Part shown: piece by piece, positions 1-8,717 of the stretch
How positions within the stretch are numbered: the first letter of the stretch is position 1
How the letters are laid out: each line of letters opens with the position of its first letter
NCBI GenBank assembly: GCA_964645815.1
Contig: CAZYCR010000001.1
Span: forward strand, 1-50,553
Reading direction: 5' to 3'
DNA length: 50,553 nt
DNA from: JAHISC01 sp964645815
GTDB taxonomy: Bacteria > Patescibacteriota > Patescibacteriia > UBA9934
Notes under the pieces: generated by a model
The model's database searches: none
Seen by the model: only the letters and a program-made list of their open reading frames with translations
Told to the model about the DNA's origin: nothing
Program-made: the position numbers and the translations under genes

Positions 1-2085
1 ACTACCGCTTTAGTTTTGTTTTCAGGAATATATTTGGCATTTACTAATTCAGCAGATAGATTGAGTATTTCAAGTTCAATTGAGATTACCAGCTCGACAA
101 CAAATGGACCAACTCTATCCGCATATAATTATTACGGTAGTGATGTTGAATACATGGGTGACATTAACGGCGATGGTGTAGGTGATATTGCGGTTGGGGC
201 ATACGGTGACAACGCTGGTGGCGCTGGTCGCGGAGCAGTTTACATTCACTACCTGAATACTGATGGTTCTATTGCTGGAGTATGGAAAATTGATGATACG
301 ACACTAATCGGGCCAGCACTCATTAACTATGATGGTTTTGGCTCGGCAGTAGCTGGCTATGGAGACCTTGACGGTGATGGCATTACTGATTTAGCAGTTG
401 GCACCCCAGGTGATGACACTGGAGGATCGGCCCGTGGTGCTGTTTATCTTTTAACTTTGAATGATACAGATTCCATCCGTAATCTCACAAAAATAACCGG
501 CTCAACGGTTAATGGTCCAACGCTAATCAATAATGATTTATATGGGAGCAGTGTTGCAGGTATTGATGATTTAGATGGGGATACTGCAGATGATTTGTTG
601 GTTGGAGCAAAAAATGACGATACCGGTGGTTCAAACCGTGGCGCAGTATATATCCATCTTTTGAACACAGATTATACTCTGAAACAAACAATCAAAATTG
701 ACAGCTCTACAACAAATGGGCCAACTTTAAGCGATGATGCTAATTATGGATCGGCAGTGGTTTCTTTGGGTGACCTTGACGGTGATTCTATTGATGATAT
801 TGCAGTTGGAGCCCCGGGCGTCGACGATTCTGGAACAAATCAAGGCGCAGTATTTATTCATTACTTAAATGCTAATGGTTCTATAAAAAGTACTGTTGAA
901 ATTAATGGCTCGACGACTAATGGGCCAACGCTAAATGACGGCGATTATTACGGAGCAGGTTTAGATGTAATTGGTGATATCGATGGTAATGGAGTCGTCG
1001 ATTTAGCGGTCGGGGCTCAGAGAGATACGGCTGGGGTAACTAATGGGGGCGCCGTTTTCATTCATTTATTAAATAGTGATGGGTCAATCGACAGTACGAT
1101 GACAATCAATGGTTCTACAACAAATGGCCCAACTTTAATTGATTTTGATTACTTCGGTGAGGCTGTGGCTGGCATTGGTGATCTTAATAACGATGGAACA
1201 GTGGATATTGCTGTAGGTGCCTATGGTGATGACACGGATGCAGATGCATCTGGAATTGTGTATCTTTATTTTCTAAGGCTGGCTAGTGCCACCACTGGTT
1301 CTAGAGCCCCAGCTTATCCAAAAAATGTTTCCTTCACTCTTGAAGATGCGGAAGCTTGCCATGCGGTTGGTGATCCAGTGACTGTGAGAATTTCCGGGCA
1401 GGATGTTGATCAATATGTTATTTCAGATAACGAACTTTTCCAAAACGCTGATTGGGGCTACTTGTTTGAAAATCCATCTTTTCAAACCTGGACATTCGAT
1501 ACCTCTGGTGTGAGAACTCTCTATGCGATTCTTAAAAATCATAACGGTAACCAGTCGCCGGTTCAAACTTTAGAAGTTCTGGTTCAAAATAACTGCGGCG
1601 AAGAAGTGGTTTTTCCGGAAGGCATTGAACCAGGCGATATCATCAAATTGCCTGATGATTCTGACGCCACAACACTAGAGGATACCACAGTTTATTACGT
1701 TGGTAGTGATGGTTTACGTCACACTTTCTTGAATGAGCAGATTTTCTTTACTTGGTATGATTCGTACGAAACATTAAAAATTGTTGACGAGGCTGTGATG
1801 GAGTCTATACCTCACGATGGTGCTATTCTCTTCAAACCAGGTAGTTTAGTAAAATATCCTGAGAGTCCTGAAGTCTATTTCGTTGATTCTACAGAAACTT
1901 TAAGGCACATTGCCACAGAAAAAGTAGCTGCCTCGATGTTTGGTGATCGTTGGGCAGCAAAAGTAATCGATATCATTAGTTTGCCTTTTAATTATCAAGT
2001 TGGTCTGCAAGTAGTTGGTTATAACGAAACTCTCTTGAAAGAGGCAAAACTGATGGCCAATATCGAAAATTATTTTGAGTATTAA
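1..2085 (+). CDS. Secreted FG-GAP (integrin alpha-like) repeat protein, 5' truncated
   Basis: The reading frame is open to the left window edge, so the true start lies upstream. The first in-window codons read TTALVLFSGIYLAFTNSA, which looks like the hydrophobic core of a signal peptide. Six repeats follow over roughly residues 45-410, each with a calcium-binding loop such as GDINGDGVGDIAVGAYGD or GDLDGDGITDLAVG; this is the FG-GAP beta-propeller pattern. After it comes an Ig/PKD-like stretch, then a C-terminal region with two copies of a VYYVGSDGLRH / VYFVDSTETLRH-type motif, which I associate with exported proteins of Patescibacteria. Probable role: cell-surface adhesion or recognition (inference). 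The next gene starts one base after its stop. Confidence 0.85.
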   Translation, partial: TTALVLFSGIYLAFTNSADRLSISSSIEITSSTTNGPTLSAYNYYGSDVEYMGDINGDGVGDIAVGAYGDNAGGAGRGAVYIHYLNTDGSIAGVWKIDDTTLIGPALINYDGFGSAVAGYGDLDGDGITDLAVGTPGDDTGGSARGAVYLLTLNDTDSIRNLTKITGSTVNGPTLINNDLYGSSVAGIDDLDGDTADDLLVGAKNDDTGGSNRGAVYIHLLNTDYTLKQTIKIDSSTTNGPTLSDDANYGSAVVSLGDLDGDSIDDIAVGAPGVDDSGTNQGAVFIHYLNANGSIKSTVEINGSTTNGPTLNDGDYYGAGLDVIGDIDGNGVVDLAVGAQRDTAGVTNGGAVFIHLLNSDGSIDSTMTINGSTTNGPTLIDFDYFGEAVAGIGDLNNDGTVDIAVGAYGDDTDADASGIVYLYFLRLASATTGSRAPAYPKNVSFTLEDAEACHAVGDPVTVRISGQDVDQYVISDNELFQNADWGYLFENPSFQTWTFDTSGVRTLYAILKNHNGNQSPVQTLEVLVQNNCGEEVVFPEGIEPGDIIKLPDDSDATTLEDTTVYYVGSDGLRHTFLNEQIFFTWYDSYETLKIVDEAVMESIPHDGAILFKPGSLVKYPESPEVYFVDSTETLRHIATEKVAASMFGDRWAAKVIDIISLPFNYQVGLQVVGYNETLLKEAKLMANIENYFEY

Positions 2086-2086
2086 T

Positions 2087-2470
2087 ATGAATGAATTCAT
2101 GCCACGAGCGGTTGAATCTTTTTCACCACAAGAAGAAGAGGAGAGAGCTCGAAAACAAGAAGAATTATATACTGTTTACGAGTCAGCTGTTCAATACAAA
2201 GATCAAGAAACTATTGACGCTGTGAAAGCTGAGATGAAAGAGTATGGTTTTGATGTGCCAAAAACCAGTCACGAAGGATACTCTGCTAGGGAGGCTCAAC
2301 AGATCCGCGCTCTTCAAGAGGCAGTGGCCATGGCCGAAGAACACGATCAAGCTTTAGCTGACGAGTTACGAGAAAAACTTCGGGCTAGCATGCAGCCGGT
2401 GCGAGAAGACAGAGTTAATCCAGTTACTGAGGTTGAAGCACAACAATTGCAGCGAAAAAGAGCGGCTTAA
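2087..2470 (+). CDS. Hypothetical charged helical protein
   Basis: This 127-aa protein starts at the ATG one base after the preceding stop; an in-frame TTG 12 bases upstream is less likely. It is highly charged (EEEERARKQEELYTVYESA) and rich in Glu, Gln, Lys and Arg, with no hydrophobic segment, so it is probably a soluble helical or coiled-coil protein. Two helical repeats are suggested, each centred on residues like YKDQETIDAVKAEMKEYG and EEHDQALADELREKL. I do not recognise the family. The tight spacing suggests co-transcription with the FG-GAP gene, and an intrinsic terminator follows at 2484-2515. Confidence 0.6.
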   Translation: MNEFMPRAVESFSPQEEEERARKQEELYTVYESAVQYKDQETIDAVKAEMKEYGFDVPKTSHEGYSAREAQQIRALQEAVAMAEEHDQALADELREKLRASMQPVREDRVNPVTEVEAQQLQRKRAA

Positions 2471-2483
2471 ACGACAGATTCTC

Positions 2484-2515
2484 AAGAACGGTTTGATCGC
2501 CGTTCTTTTGTTTAT
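2484..2515 (+). terminator. Intrinsic terminator after the FG-GAP unit
   Basis: The arms AAGAACGG (2484-2491) and CCGTTCTT (2500-2507) form an 8-bp stem followed by a T-rich tract (TTGTTTA). It separates the surface-protein unit from the heat-shock operon. Confidence 0.8.
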
Positions 2516-2534
2516 AAGTCATAAACCAGATAAC

Positions 2535-2575
2535 TTGACGTATATATATTAGCAGTCTACAATAGAGACTGCTAG
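2535..2575 (+). promoter_or_regulatory. Sigma70-type promoter overlapped by a CIRCE operator
   Basis: A -35 box TTGACG (2535-2540) and a -10 box TACAAT (2558-2563) are separated by exactly 17 bases. The inverted repeat TTAGCAGTC (2549-2557), N9, GACTGCTAG (2567-2575) matches the CIRCE layout (TTAGCACTC-N9-GAGTGCTAA), with 8 of 9 symmetric positions paired. The -10 box lies entirely inside the 9-base CIRCE spacer, so HrcA bound here should block RNA polymerase directly. This implies autoregulation of the hrcA-grpE-dnaK-dnaJ operon. Confidence 0.85.
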
Positions 2576-2605
2576 TTAATGCTCACTACCGTTCGCAGAA
2601 AAAAT

Positions 2606-3325
2606 ATGATTAATCAACGCCAAGCTCATATTTTATCCTTAGTGGTCAGTGAATTTATTTCTACTGCCGAGCCGGTTGCCTCCGGCACCATAGTTGGAAA
2701 ATATGGCCTAGATGTTTCACCGGCAACCGTTCGCAATGATATGGCCGTTTTGGAAGCTGTCGGATACTTGCGTCAGCCTCATACTTCTGCCGGCCGCGTG
2801 CCAACAGAAAACGGCTATCGTTTTTATTTGGAACACTTTGTTGATCCTCGTTGCGGAGCTCATGTTAGAGCACCGTTGCGTCGGGCGGTTGTTGAGAAAG
2901 TCGAAACTCAGCAAAAGTTACATCGTTTGGTTGATGCTCTGGTTGATCTTTCTGGCGAAACCGCGCTTGCTTCACTGACAACTTCAGAAAATGCAAATTG
3001 GCTTCACTACAGTGGCATTGCCAATCTTTTTGATAAACCGGATTTTGGCAGTATCGAAATGATGCGTTCTTTATCTTCAATCGTAGATGGTTTTGAGAAA
3101 GTGCTAACGAATCTTTTTGATAATTTTGATAAAGACATGAACGTCTGGATCGGAGCAGAGAATCCTTTTGGTCCACAGGTATCAACAGTGATGGTCAAAT
3201 ATAAATTACCAAATGGCATGACCGGATTGCTTGGTTTGGTTGGCCCACACAGAATGGATTATGAGAAAAATATCAAACTTCTTCATGAAGCTAGAAATTT
3301 ATTAAATGAAGATTATGAAAAGTAA
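2606..3325 (+). CDS. hrcA: Heat-inducible transcription repressor HrcA
   Basis: HrcA binds CIRCE operators and represses chaperone genes. The N-terminal winged helix is clear: residues like MINQRQAHILSLVVSEFIST, EPVASGTI and VSPATVRNDMAVLE, then the conserved HTSAGRVPTENGYRFYL. I chose the ATG at 2606 because the family normally begins at this residue; an in-frame ATG at 2579 would add nine residues. At 239 aa it is shorter than the usual length of about 340, so the insert/dimerisation part is trimmed. It overlaps grpE by 20 bases, indicating translational coupling, and its own CIRCE site lies just upstream. Confidence 0.93.
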   Translation: MINQRQAHILSLVVSEFISTAEPVASGTIVGKYGLDVSPATVRNDMAVLEAVGYLRQPHTSAGRVPTENGYRFYLEHFVDPRCGAHVRAPLRRAVVEKVETQQKLHRLVDALVDLSGETALASLTTSENANWLHYSGIANLFDKPDFGSIEMMRSLSSIVDGFEKVLTNLFDNFDKDMNVWIGAENPFGPQVSTVMVKYKLPNGMTGLLGLVGPHRMDYEKNIKLLHEARNLLNEDYEK

Positions 3326-3812
3326 GCAGAAGAAAAATGAGCCAGAAGTTAAAGCAGTGCAGGAACTCGAAGAAAAATGTGAAGAATATTTAGCTGGTTG
3401 GAAAAGAGCTTTGGCTGATTATGAAAATTTAAAGCAAGATGTCGAAGCTAGGGTCGGAGAAGGTAAAAAGAGGATAAAAGAAGCTCTGGCCCACGAGTTA
3501 TTACCGGTTGTGGATAACTTTCAACAAGCTTTGCATCATGCGCCACCGCCCGATGCCGATCAACAAACAATAGAAAATTGGTTAGTCGGAGTCGGTTTCA
3601 TTGCTAAACAGTTTGAGGATGTCATGAAGTCGATGGGTATCGAAAAAATTGAAACCACTGGTCAGATATTTGACCCAAATCTCCACGATGCAGTTTCAAC
3701 GCGCAGTGAAGAGAATAAAAATGATCAAGAAATTTTGGAGGAAATAACTCAAGGCTGGAAAATGGACGAACAAGTCATCCGACCAGCTAAAGTAGTCATT
3801 AATCAGCAATAA
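3306..3812 (+). CDS. grpE: Nucleotide exchange factor GrpE
   Basis: GrpE releases ADP from DnaK. The 168-aa protein has the N-terminal long coiled coil (about residues 15-70, with WKRALADYENLKQDVEAR), the conserved ELLPVVDNFQQAL segment, and the C-terminal beta domain with FDPNLHDAVSTR and GWKMDEQVIRPAKVVI. The ATG at 3306 overlaps hrcA; a second in-frame ATG at 3315 is equally possible. It sits between hrcA and dnaK, and dnaK starts two bases after its stop. Confidence 0.95.
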   Translation: MKIMKSKQKKNEPEVKAVQELEEKCEEYLAGWKRALADYENLKQDVEARVGEGKKRIKEALAHELLPVVDNFQQALHHAPPPDADQQTIENWLVGVGFIAKQFEDVMKSMGIEKIETTGQIFDPNLHDAVSTRSEENKNDQEILEEITQGWKMDEQVIRPAKVVINQQ

Positions 3813-3814
3813 AT

Positions 3815-5704
3815 ATGTCAAAAATACTAGGAATCGATCTTGGAACAACAAACTCAGCCATGGCCATCATCGAAGGTGGTCAACCAAAAATTTTAGAAAA
3901 CAAAGAAGGTCAACGGACTACTCCTTCAATGGTGGCAGTAACTAAAACTGGTGAGCGCTTGGCCGGAACGCCGGCTAAACGTCAGGCAGTGACAAATCCA
4001 AAAGACACTCTTTACTCCATTAAACGTCTGATTGGTCGACGCTGGAGCGACGACGAGGTTCAGCATGACTTGAAGATCATGCCTTACGAAATTATCCAAC
4101 GAGGCGATGGAGTAGCTATCAAAATGGGTGGAAAGGAATATACACCGCAAGAAATTAGCGCCATGTTGCTACAAAAACTTAAGGCTGATGCAGAAGAAAA
4201 AATTGGCGAGTCTATTACTGAGGCAGTCATCACTGTTCCTGCTTACTTCGACGACGCTCAGCGACAAGCAACTAAAGACGCCGGAAAAATTGCCGGTCTC
4301 GAAGTAAAACGTATCATCAACGAACCAACAGCTGCAGCACTGGCCTATGGTTTTGATAAAAAAGCCGGTCAGCAAATTCTTGTTTACGATCTAGGTGGTG
4401 GAACGTTTGACGTTTCAGTTCTTGATGTTTCAGATAATACAGTCGAGGTAATTTCTACTAACGGCGATACTCATCTTGGTGGCGACGACTTCGATAAAGT
4501 CATTATCAATTGGATCATTGAGCAATTCAAAAATCAGGAAGGCGTTGATCTTTCTGGTGATCCTTTGGCGATGCAGCGGGTTAAGGATGCTGCTGAACGA
4601 GCAAAAATCGAGCTCTCGACCGCTCAAGAAACCGAAATCAACCAACCGTTTATCACTCAGGGCAGCGAAGGTCCAAAACATTTGGTGATGAAGCTTACCA
4701 GAGCAAAATTAGAAGAACTAGTTATGCCTTTGGTTGAAAAAACTTTGGAACCTGTCAAAAAAGCATTGGCTGACGCTAAAATGCAACCAGCTCAGATCGA
4801 AGAGGTTGTCATGGTTGGTGGAATGACCAGAATGCCATTGGTTTTAAAGAAAGTTGAAGAGTTCTTTGGCAAAAAACCAAACGTTTCAGTAAACCCTGAT
4901 GAAGTTGTTGCCTTGGGCGCAGCTGTTCAGGCCGGAGTTTTGCAGGGTGACGTTAAAGACGTACTTTTGCTCGATGTCACACCACTGTCTTTTGGCATTG
5001 AGACACTTGGTGGAGTTTTCACTAAGTTGATCGAGCGTAACACCACTATTCCAACCTCGAAGAGTCAGATCTTTTCAACGGCTGCAGACAATCAGCCAAG
5101 TGTTGACATTAAAGTTTATCAAGGTGAACGCCAGATGGCTGCTGACAATAAACTACTCGGCCAATTCTCTTTGCAAGGTATCCCACCAGCTCCACGTGGC
5201 GTGCCGCAGATTGAAGTTTCCTTCGATATTGATGCCAATGGTATTCTCAATGTTAAAGCTGTTGATAAAGGAACCAACAAAGAACAAAAAATTACCATTA
5301 CAGCTTCATCCGGACTCTCAGATGCGGAAATTGAAAAGATGAAAACCGATGCAGAAGCTCATGCTGACGAAGATAAAAAGAAGCGTGAGTCGATCGAGAT
5401 TAAGAATACAGCGGACACCATGGTTTATACTGCGGAAAAAATGTTAAAGGACGGTGAAGGAAAAATCAGCGAAGACGATAAAAAAAATATTCAAGAGAAA
5501 ATTGATGCTTTGAAAGCAATCAAAGATGGTGAAGACATCGAAGCTATCAAAAAAGCTTCAGAAGAACTTTCAGAAGCAGCACAAAAAGTTGGCGCAGCAA
5601 TGTATCAGCAAGATGCCGCTCAACAGCAAGAAGCGCCGGCTGAAAATCCACAGACTGATGCGGGTGAAGACGTCAAAGACGCAGAGTTCAAAGAAGGAGA
5701 GTAA
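3815..5704 (+). CDS. dnaK: Chaperone protein DnaK (Hsp70)
   Basis: This is the ATP-dependent chaperone that cooperates with DnaJ and GrpE. The 629-aa length is normal. The N-terminal ATPase domain shows GIDLGTTNSAMAI at residue 5, the adenosine motif VYDLGGGTFDVSVL near residue 190 and VGGMTRMPLV near residue 330. The substrate domain begins after LLLDVTPLSFGIETLGG, and a helical lid ends in a Gln/Ala- and acid-rich tail. Third gene of the heat-shock operon. Confidence 0.98.
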   Translation: MSKILGIDLGTTNSAMAIIEGGQPKILENKEGQRTTPSMVAVTKTGERLAGTPAKRQAVTNPKDTLYSIKRLIGRRWSDDEVQHDLKIMPYEIIQRGDGVAIKMGGKEYTPQEISAMLLQKLKADAEEKIGESITEAVITVPAYFDDAQRQATKDAGKIAGLEVKRIINEPTAAALAYGFDKKAGQQILVYDLGGGTFDVSVLDVSDNTVEVISTNGDTHLGGDDFDKVIINWIIEQFKNQEGVDLSGDPLAMQRVKDAAERAKIELSTAQETEINQPFITQGSEGPKHLVMKLTRAKLEELVMPLVEKTLEPVKKALADAKMQPAQIEEVVMVGGMTRMPLVLKKVEEFFGKKPNVSVNPDEVVALGAAVQAGVLQGDVKDVLLLDVTPLSFGIETLGGVFTKLIERNTTIPTSKSQIFSTAADNQPSVDIKVYQGERQMAADNKLLGQFSLQGIPPAPRGVPQIEVSFDIDANGILNVKAVDKGTNKEQKITITASSGLSDAEIEKMKTDAEAHADEDKKKRESIEIKNTADTMVYTAEKMLKDGEGKISEDDKKNIQEKIDALKAIKDGEDIEAIKKASEELSEAAQKVGAAMYQQDAAQQQEAPAENPQTDAGEDVKDAEFKEGE

Positions 5705-5734
5705 CACGCAATAAATTAATAACTAGGAGGACTT

Positions 5735-5908
5735 ATGAAAAAAATATTTAAGTACAGCTGGAAAATTGTTGTGGCCATCGGTTCAGCAATTATCTGGATT
5801 CTCACTATTCCTTTTATTCGAGATTTGATTTGGAGGAAAGCAAAAAAGGTTGGTGAAAAGAAAATTATCGACGCCGAGGCGAAGATTGTAGAAAGGATGA
5901 GAAAGTAA
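5735..5908 (+). CDS. Small single-pass membrane protein between dnaK and dnaJ
   Basis: A 57-aa ORF fills the dnaK-dnaJ gap. A perfect Shine-Dalgarno AGGAGG (5725-5730) precedes the ATG by four bases, one of the strongest ribosome sites in the window. The protein is MKKIFKYSWK, one hydrophobic helix (about residues 11-28), then a basic/charged amphipathic tail to RMRK. Its stop is two bases before dnaJ, so it is almost certainly co-transcribed with the chaperones. I do not recognise the family. A role at the membrane in stress response is inference from position only. Confidence 0.7.
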   Translation: MKKIFKYSWKIVVAIGSAIIWILTIPFIRDLIWRKAKKVGEKKIIDAEAKIVERMRK

Positions 5909-5910
5909 CC

Positions 5911-6963
5911 ATGTCCAAAGACTACTATTCAATTTTAGGAGTTGAGAAGAATGCTTCAAAGGAAGAATTGAAGCAGGCTTTTCGTAAGAAAGCACACGAA
6001 CTTCATCCTGACAAAGGTGGCGATGAAGCAAAGTTTAAGGAAGTCAACGAAGCCTATCATATTCTTTCTGACGATGAAAAACGCCGCCAATATGATCAAT
6101 TTGGCACCACTTTCGATAATGCCGGTGCCGGTGGATATGGCGGATTTTCCGGTGGACAAGGTTTTCAAGGAATGAATTTCGAAGACCTGGGCGACATCTT
6201 TTCCGGCATGTTTGGTGGTGGTTTTGGTGGTCATAGTCGCGCTCGAGGCAACGATATCCTCATGGATTTGGACCTCACTTTTAAAGAGTCGGTCTTTGGC
6301 GTGGAAAAAGAAATTACATTGTCTAAGAATAGTTCTTGTGAACGTTGCGCCGGAACCGGTGCTGAACCTGGAACAAAAATGAAAACTTGTACCGACTGTC
6401 AGGGACAAGGATTCAAGACAACAGTACAAAGAACTATGCTTGGCGCTGTTCAAACCAGAACGACTTGTACCACTTGTCGCGGTTTGGGCGAGGAGCCGGA
6501 AACCAGATGCTCCAGCTGCCATGGTACTGGTCTTGAATATGGCCGAAAGAATTTAAGAGTGGATATTCCTGCTGGAGTCGAAGACGGTAATAGAATCAGA
6601 TTACGCGGACAAGGGGAATCAATCGGTGCTGAAGGCGAGGCCGGCGATTTGTACTTACAGATTCATGTTAAAGCTGATCCTAGATTTGAACGTCAAGGCA
6701 ACACGATTTATTTTTTGAAGAAAATCGGTTTTAGCCAAGCAGCTTTGGGTGATGAAGTTGAAGTTGAAACTGTCGACGGAAGTGCGAAATTAAAAATTCC
6801 GGCTGGAACTCAGTCGGGCGATAAACTTCGGATGCGCGGTAAAGGAGTAAAATCGGGCTCAAGCCGTGGTGATCAAATTGTTGTCGTGCAAGTCGTGACT
6901 CCAAAACGCCTTGGCCGCAAAGAAAAGAAACTGCTAGAAGAGCTGAACCTGAAAGAGCAGTAA
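5911..6963 (+). CDS. dnaJ: Chaperone protein DnaJ
   Basis: Type I J-protein that stimulates the DnaK ATPase. The 350-aa sequence has the J domain (residues 1-67) with the HPD motif at 32-34, a Gly/Phe-rich linker (GAGGYGGFSGGQGFQG), the zinc-binding cysteine-rich domain with four CxxC units (CERC, CTDC, CTTC, CSSC), and the C-terminal substrate domains with LRVDIPAGVEDGNRIRLRG. Last gene of the hrcA operon. Confidence 0.97.
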   Translation: MSKDYYSILGVEKNASKEELKQAFRKKAHELHPDKGGDEAKFKEVNEAYHILSDDEKRRQYDQFGTTFDNAGAGGYGGFSGGQGFQGMNFEDLGDIFSGMFGGGFGGHSRARGNDILMDLDLTFKESVFGVEKEITLSKNSSCERCAGTGAEPGTKMKTCTDCQGQGFKTTVQRTMLGAVQTRTTCTTCRGLGEEPETRCSSCHGTGLEYGRKNLRVDIPAGVEDGNRIRLRGQGESIGAEGEAGDLYLQIHVKADPRFERQGNTIYFLKKIGFSQAALGDEVEVETVDGSAKLKIPAGTQSGDKLRMRGKGVKSGSSRGDQIVVVQVVTPKRLGRKEKKLLEELNLKEQ

Positions 6964-6985
6964 TCTACCGGGTAAAAAACACTTT

Positions 6986-6994
6986 TGCTATAAT
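6986..6994 (+). promoter_or_regulatory. Extended -10 promoter
   Basis: TGC-TATAAT forms an extended -10 (TGn plus a perfect TATAAT). No good -35 box is visible. The predicted transcript start is at about 7001. Confidence 0.6.
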
Positions 6995-7015
6995 GTCTTT
7001 ATGACGGAGGAAATC

Positions 7016-7510
7016 ATGAATTATGTGCCGTATTCCAATGTTCATCTTTGGACCTGGGATTTTTTTGCGATTTTAATCGTTATCGCTCTGGTGGCTCTTT
7101 GGTTTTATACCAAAGGAAGAGATTTTATTGTTACTACCATTCTAGGTGCTTATATCGCTGTTGCCATCATTACATTGGCCCCATTACTGTCGAATTTCTA
7201 TGTTGACTTTGGTCTGGCTGAATATGAATTTAAGTTCATCTTCTTTATGCTTTTGTCCTTACTTTTTACCTGGATCATGGCTAATAACGGATACTTTGAG
7301 CCATATGTTGTACCGAGCAGCTGGGAAGTACCAGTGTTTGTAGTACTCTTTTCAGGGCTTTTGGTGGCCATTGCCGTCTCTTTTATGCCTGTTGATGTTT
7401 ATTACCATCTCTCACCGATTACCAGACAGGTCTTTTCTAATCACTTGCCTTTAACCGCCTGGCTTTTAGCGCCAATGTTAGCCCTACTTTTAATTCGTGG
7501 TCGAGCCTAG
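7016..7510 (+). CDS. Multi-pass integral membrane protein, unknown function
   Basis: A 164-aa hydrophobic protein with about five membrane helices: FFAILIVIALVALWFY, TTILGAYIAVAIITLAPLLS, FIFFMLLSLLFTWIMA, VFVVLFSGLLVAIAVSF and a last one ending LLAPMLALLLI. I chose the ATG at 7016 because GGAGG (7006-7010) sits five bases before it; the upstream ATG at 7001 coincides with the likely transcript start and could be used as a leaderless start, adding five residues. No family recognised. Confidence 0.65.
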   Translation: MNYVPYSNVHLWTWDFFAILIVIALVALWFYTKGRDFIVTTILGAYIAVAIITLAPLLSNFYVDFGLAEYEFKFIFFMLLSLLFTWIMANNGYFEPYVVPSSWEVPVFVVLFSGLLVAIAVSFMPVDVYYHLSPITRQVFSNHLPLTAWLLAPMLALLLIRGRA

Positions 7511-7571
7511 GCTTGAAAATACAACTTGTTCGAGTAACCTTTTTTTGTTTTTCGTGTACGATAATAATGCT

Positions 7572-8072
7572 ATGAATCAAGCTGACTTCAAGCGCTTCTA
7601 CCAGCAACACGTCGATAGTGTGTATCGTTATTTGTTTTTTCGTGTATCCATGAATAGGGAGGTGGCAGAGGATTTGACTTCCGAGGTTTTCATGAAAGCG
7701 TTAAAAGCTTTTGCATCATATGATCCTAAGATTTCAGAATCTGCCTGGATCCACACAATCGCCAGAAATCATCTTAAAAATTACTACCGTGATAAAAAGA
7801 TTACCGAAGACATTGATGATTTTACTTTGGGTTATGATGGCAATCGCAACGAAGAAGAACTCGATGAGATTCGTGAGCTTCGCGGCAATTTAGCTAAATT
7901 GGAGAAAAAAGACCGGCAACTCTTGGAAATGAAATATATTCAAGGATTCAAATATAAAGAAATTGGAACAATACTTAAAAAATCAACCGGTGCAGTGCGA
8001 GTCGAGGCACACAGGGCACTCAAAAAATTAAAAAGTCTCTATGCAAGCAAGACAACAACTAAAAGCAGTTAA
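7572..8072 (+). CDS. ECF-type RNA polymerase sigma factor
   Basis: A 166-aa sigma-70-family factor. Region 2 is seen in FKRFYQQHVDSVYRYLFFRV and AEDLTSEVFMKALKAF, with the WIHTIARNHLKNYYRDKK segment; region 4 helix-turn-helix is LLEMKYIQGFKYKEIGTILK followed by GAVRVEAHRALKKLK. The ATG at 7572 starts just before region 2; a GATAAT box ends six bases upstream, so the mRNA may be leaderless. The next gene overlaps its 3' end by 32 bases. That gene encodes a membrane protein of the kind often paired with ECF factors, suggesting an envelope-stress regulon (inference). Confidence 0.9.
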   Translation: MNQADFKRFYQQHVDSVYRYLFFRVSMNREVAEDLTSEVFMKALKAFASYDPKISESAWIHTIARNHLKNYYRDKKITEDIDDFTLGYDGNRNEEELDEIRELRGNLAKLEKKDRQLLEMKYIQGFKYKEIGTILKKSTGAVRVEAHRALKKLKSLYASKTTTKSS

Positions 8073-8706
8073 AAAGGCAGGTAAACCGAGTCGTGCTTTT
8101 CGTCGTGTTTTGTGGGTAGAGTTGCGGCAAGAGTTTTCTAAAGAATATCCAGGACTGCGAATTTCTTGGCGTCGAGTGGTTCTGATTCCTTTGAGTGTTT
8201 TTGTAGTCGTCATGATGGCCGGAACCGGTTCCTATGCCTATGCTTCACCTTCGGTAACTCAGCAACATGCTTTGTACCCGGTTAAAACCGGCATTGAGAC
8301 CATTGAGGAGAAATTTTATCGAAGCCCTGAAAATGAAGTGCAGTTCCATATGCGCATGATGGAACGTCGTTTGAATGAAAGTGAAATAATGTTTGATGAG
8401 GCAGAAGAAACTAATTTTTTGGATCCTGTTGAACATGAAATGATTATTGTAATCCATGGTTTAGAGCTTGATGACCTGGACCCCGAGGTTAAGGCCGTCA
8501 TGTTTAATACATTTAATACAAATCAGGGACATTTTAATGAGCTAGCCCGACGAATGATCTATGACGGTAGTTGCGGTGGGCCAGGAGAAGAAATGGTGCG
8601 TAACAAAATCGGCAACATCCGTGTACAAATAACTGAGTCTGGACTTTCGGAGGATGAAAAGCGCGCACTTCTTGAAAGCTTCCTGCTCGAACCTATTAAA
8701 AATTAA
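8041..8706 (+). CDS. DUF5667-type membrane protein, sigma-factor partner
   Basis: A 221-aa protein with a basic cytoplasmic N terminus (residues 1-45), one membrane helix (VVLIPLSVFVVVMMAGTGSYAYA), then an outside domain beginning SPSVTQQHALYPVKTGIETI. The HALYPVK-type start after the helix fits DUF5667, which commonly follows ECF sigma genes. The outer part is helical and rich in Glu and Met. Its start overlaps the sigma gene by 32 bases, so translation is probably coupled. It could act as the anti-sigma factor or sensor; I see no zinc-binding anti-sigma motif in the N-terminal part. Confidence 0.75.
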   Translation: MQARQQLKAVKKAGKPSRAFRRVLWVELRQEFSKEYPGLRISWRRVVLIPLSVFVVVMMAGTGSYAYASPSVTQQHALYPVKTGIETIEEKFYRSPENEVQFHMRMMERRLNESEIMFDEAEETNFLDPVEHEMIIVIHGLELDDLDPEVKAVMFNTFNTNQGHFNELARRMIYDGSCGGPGEEMVRNKIGNIRVQITESGLSEDEKRALLESFLLEPIKN

Positions 8707-8717
8707 CCCAAAAAACT

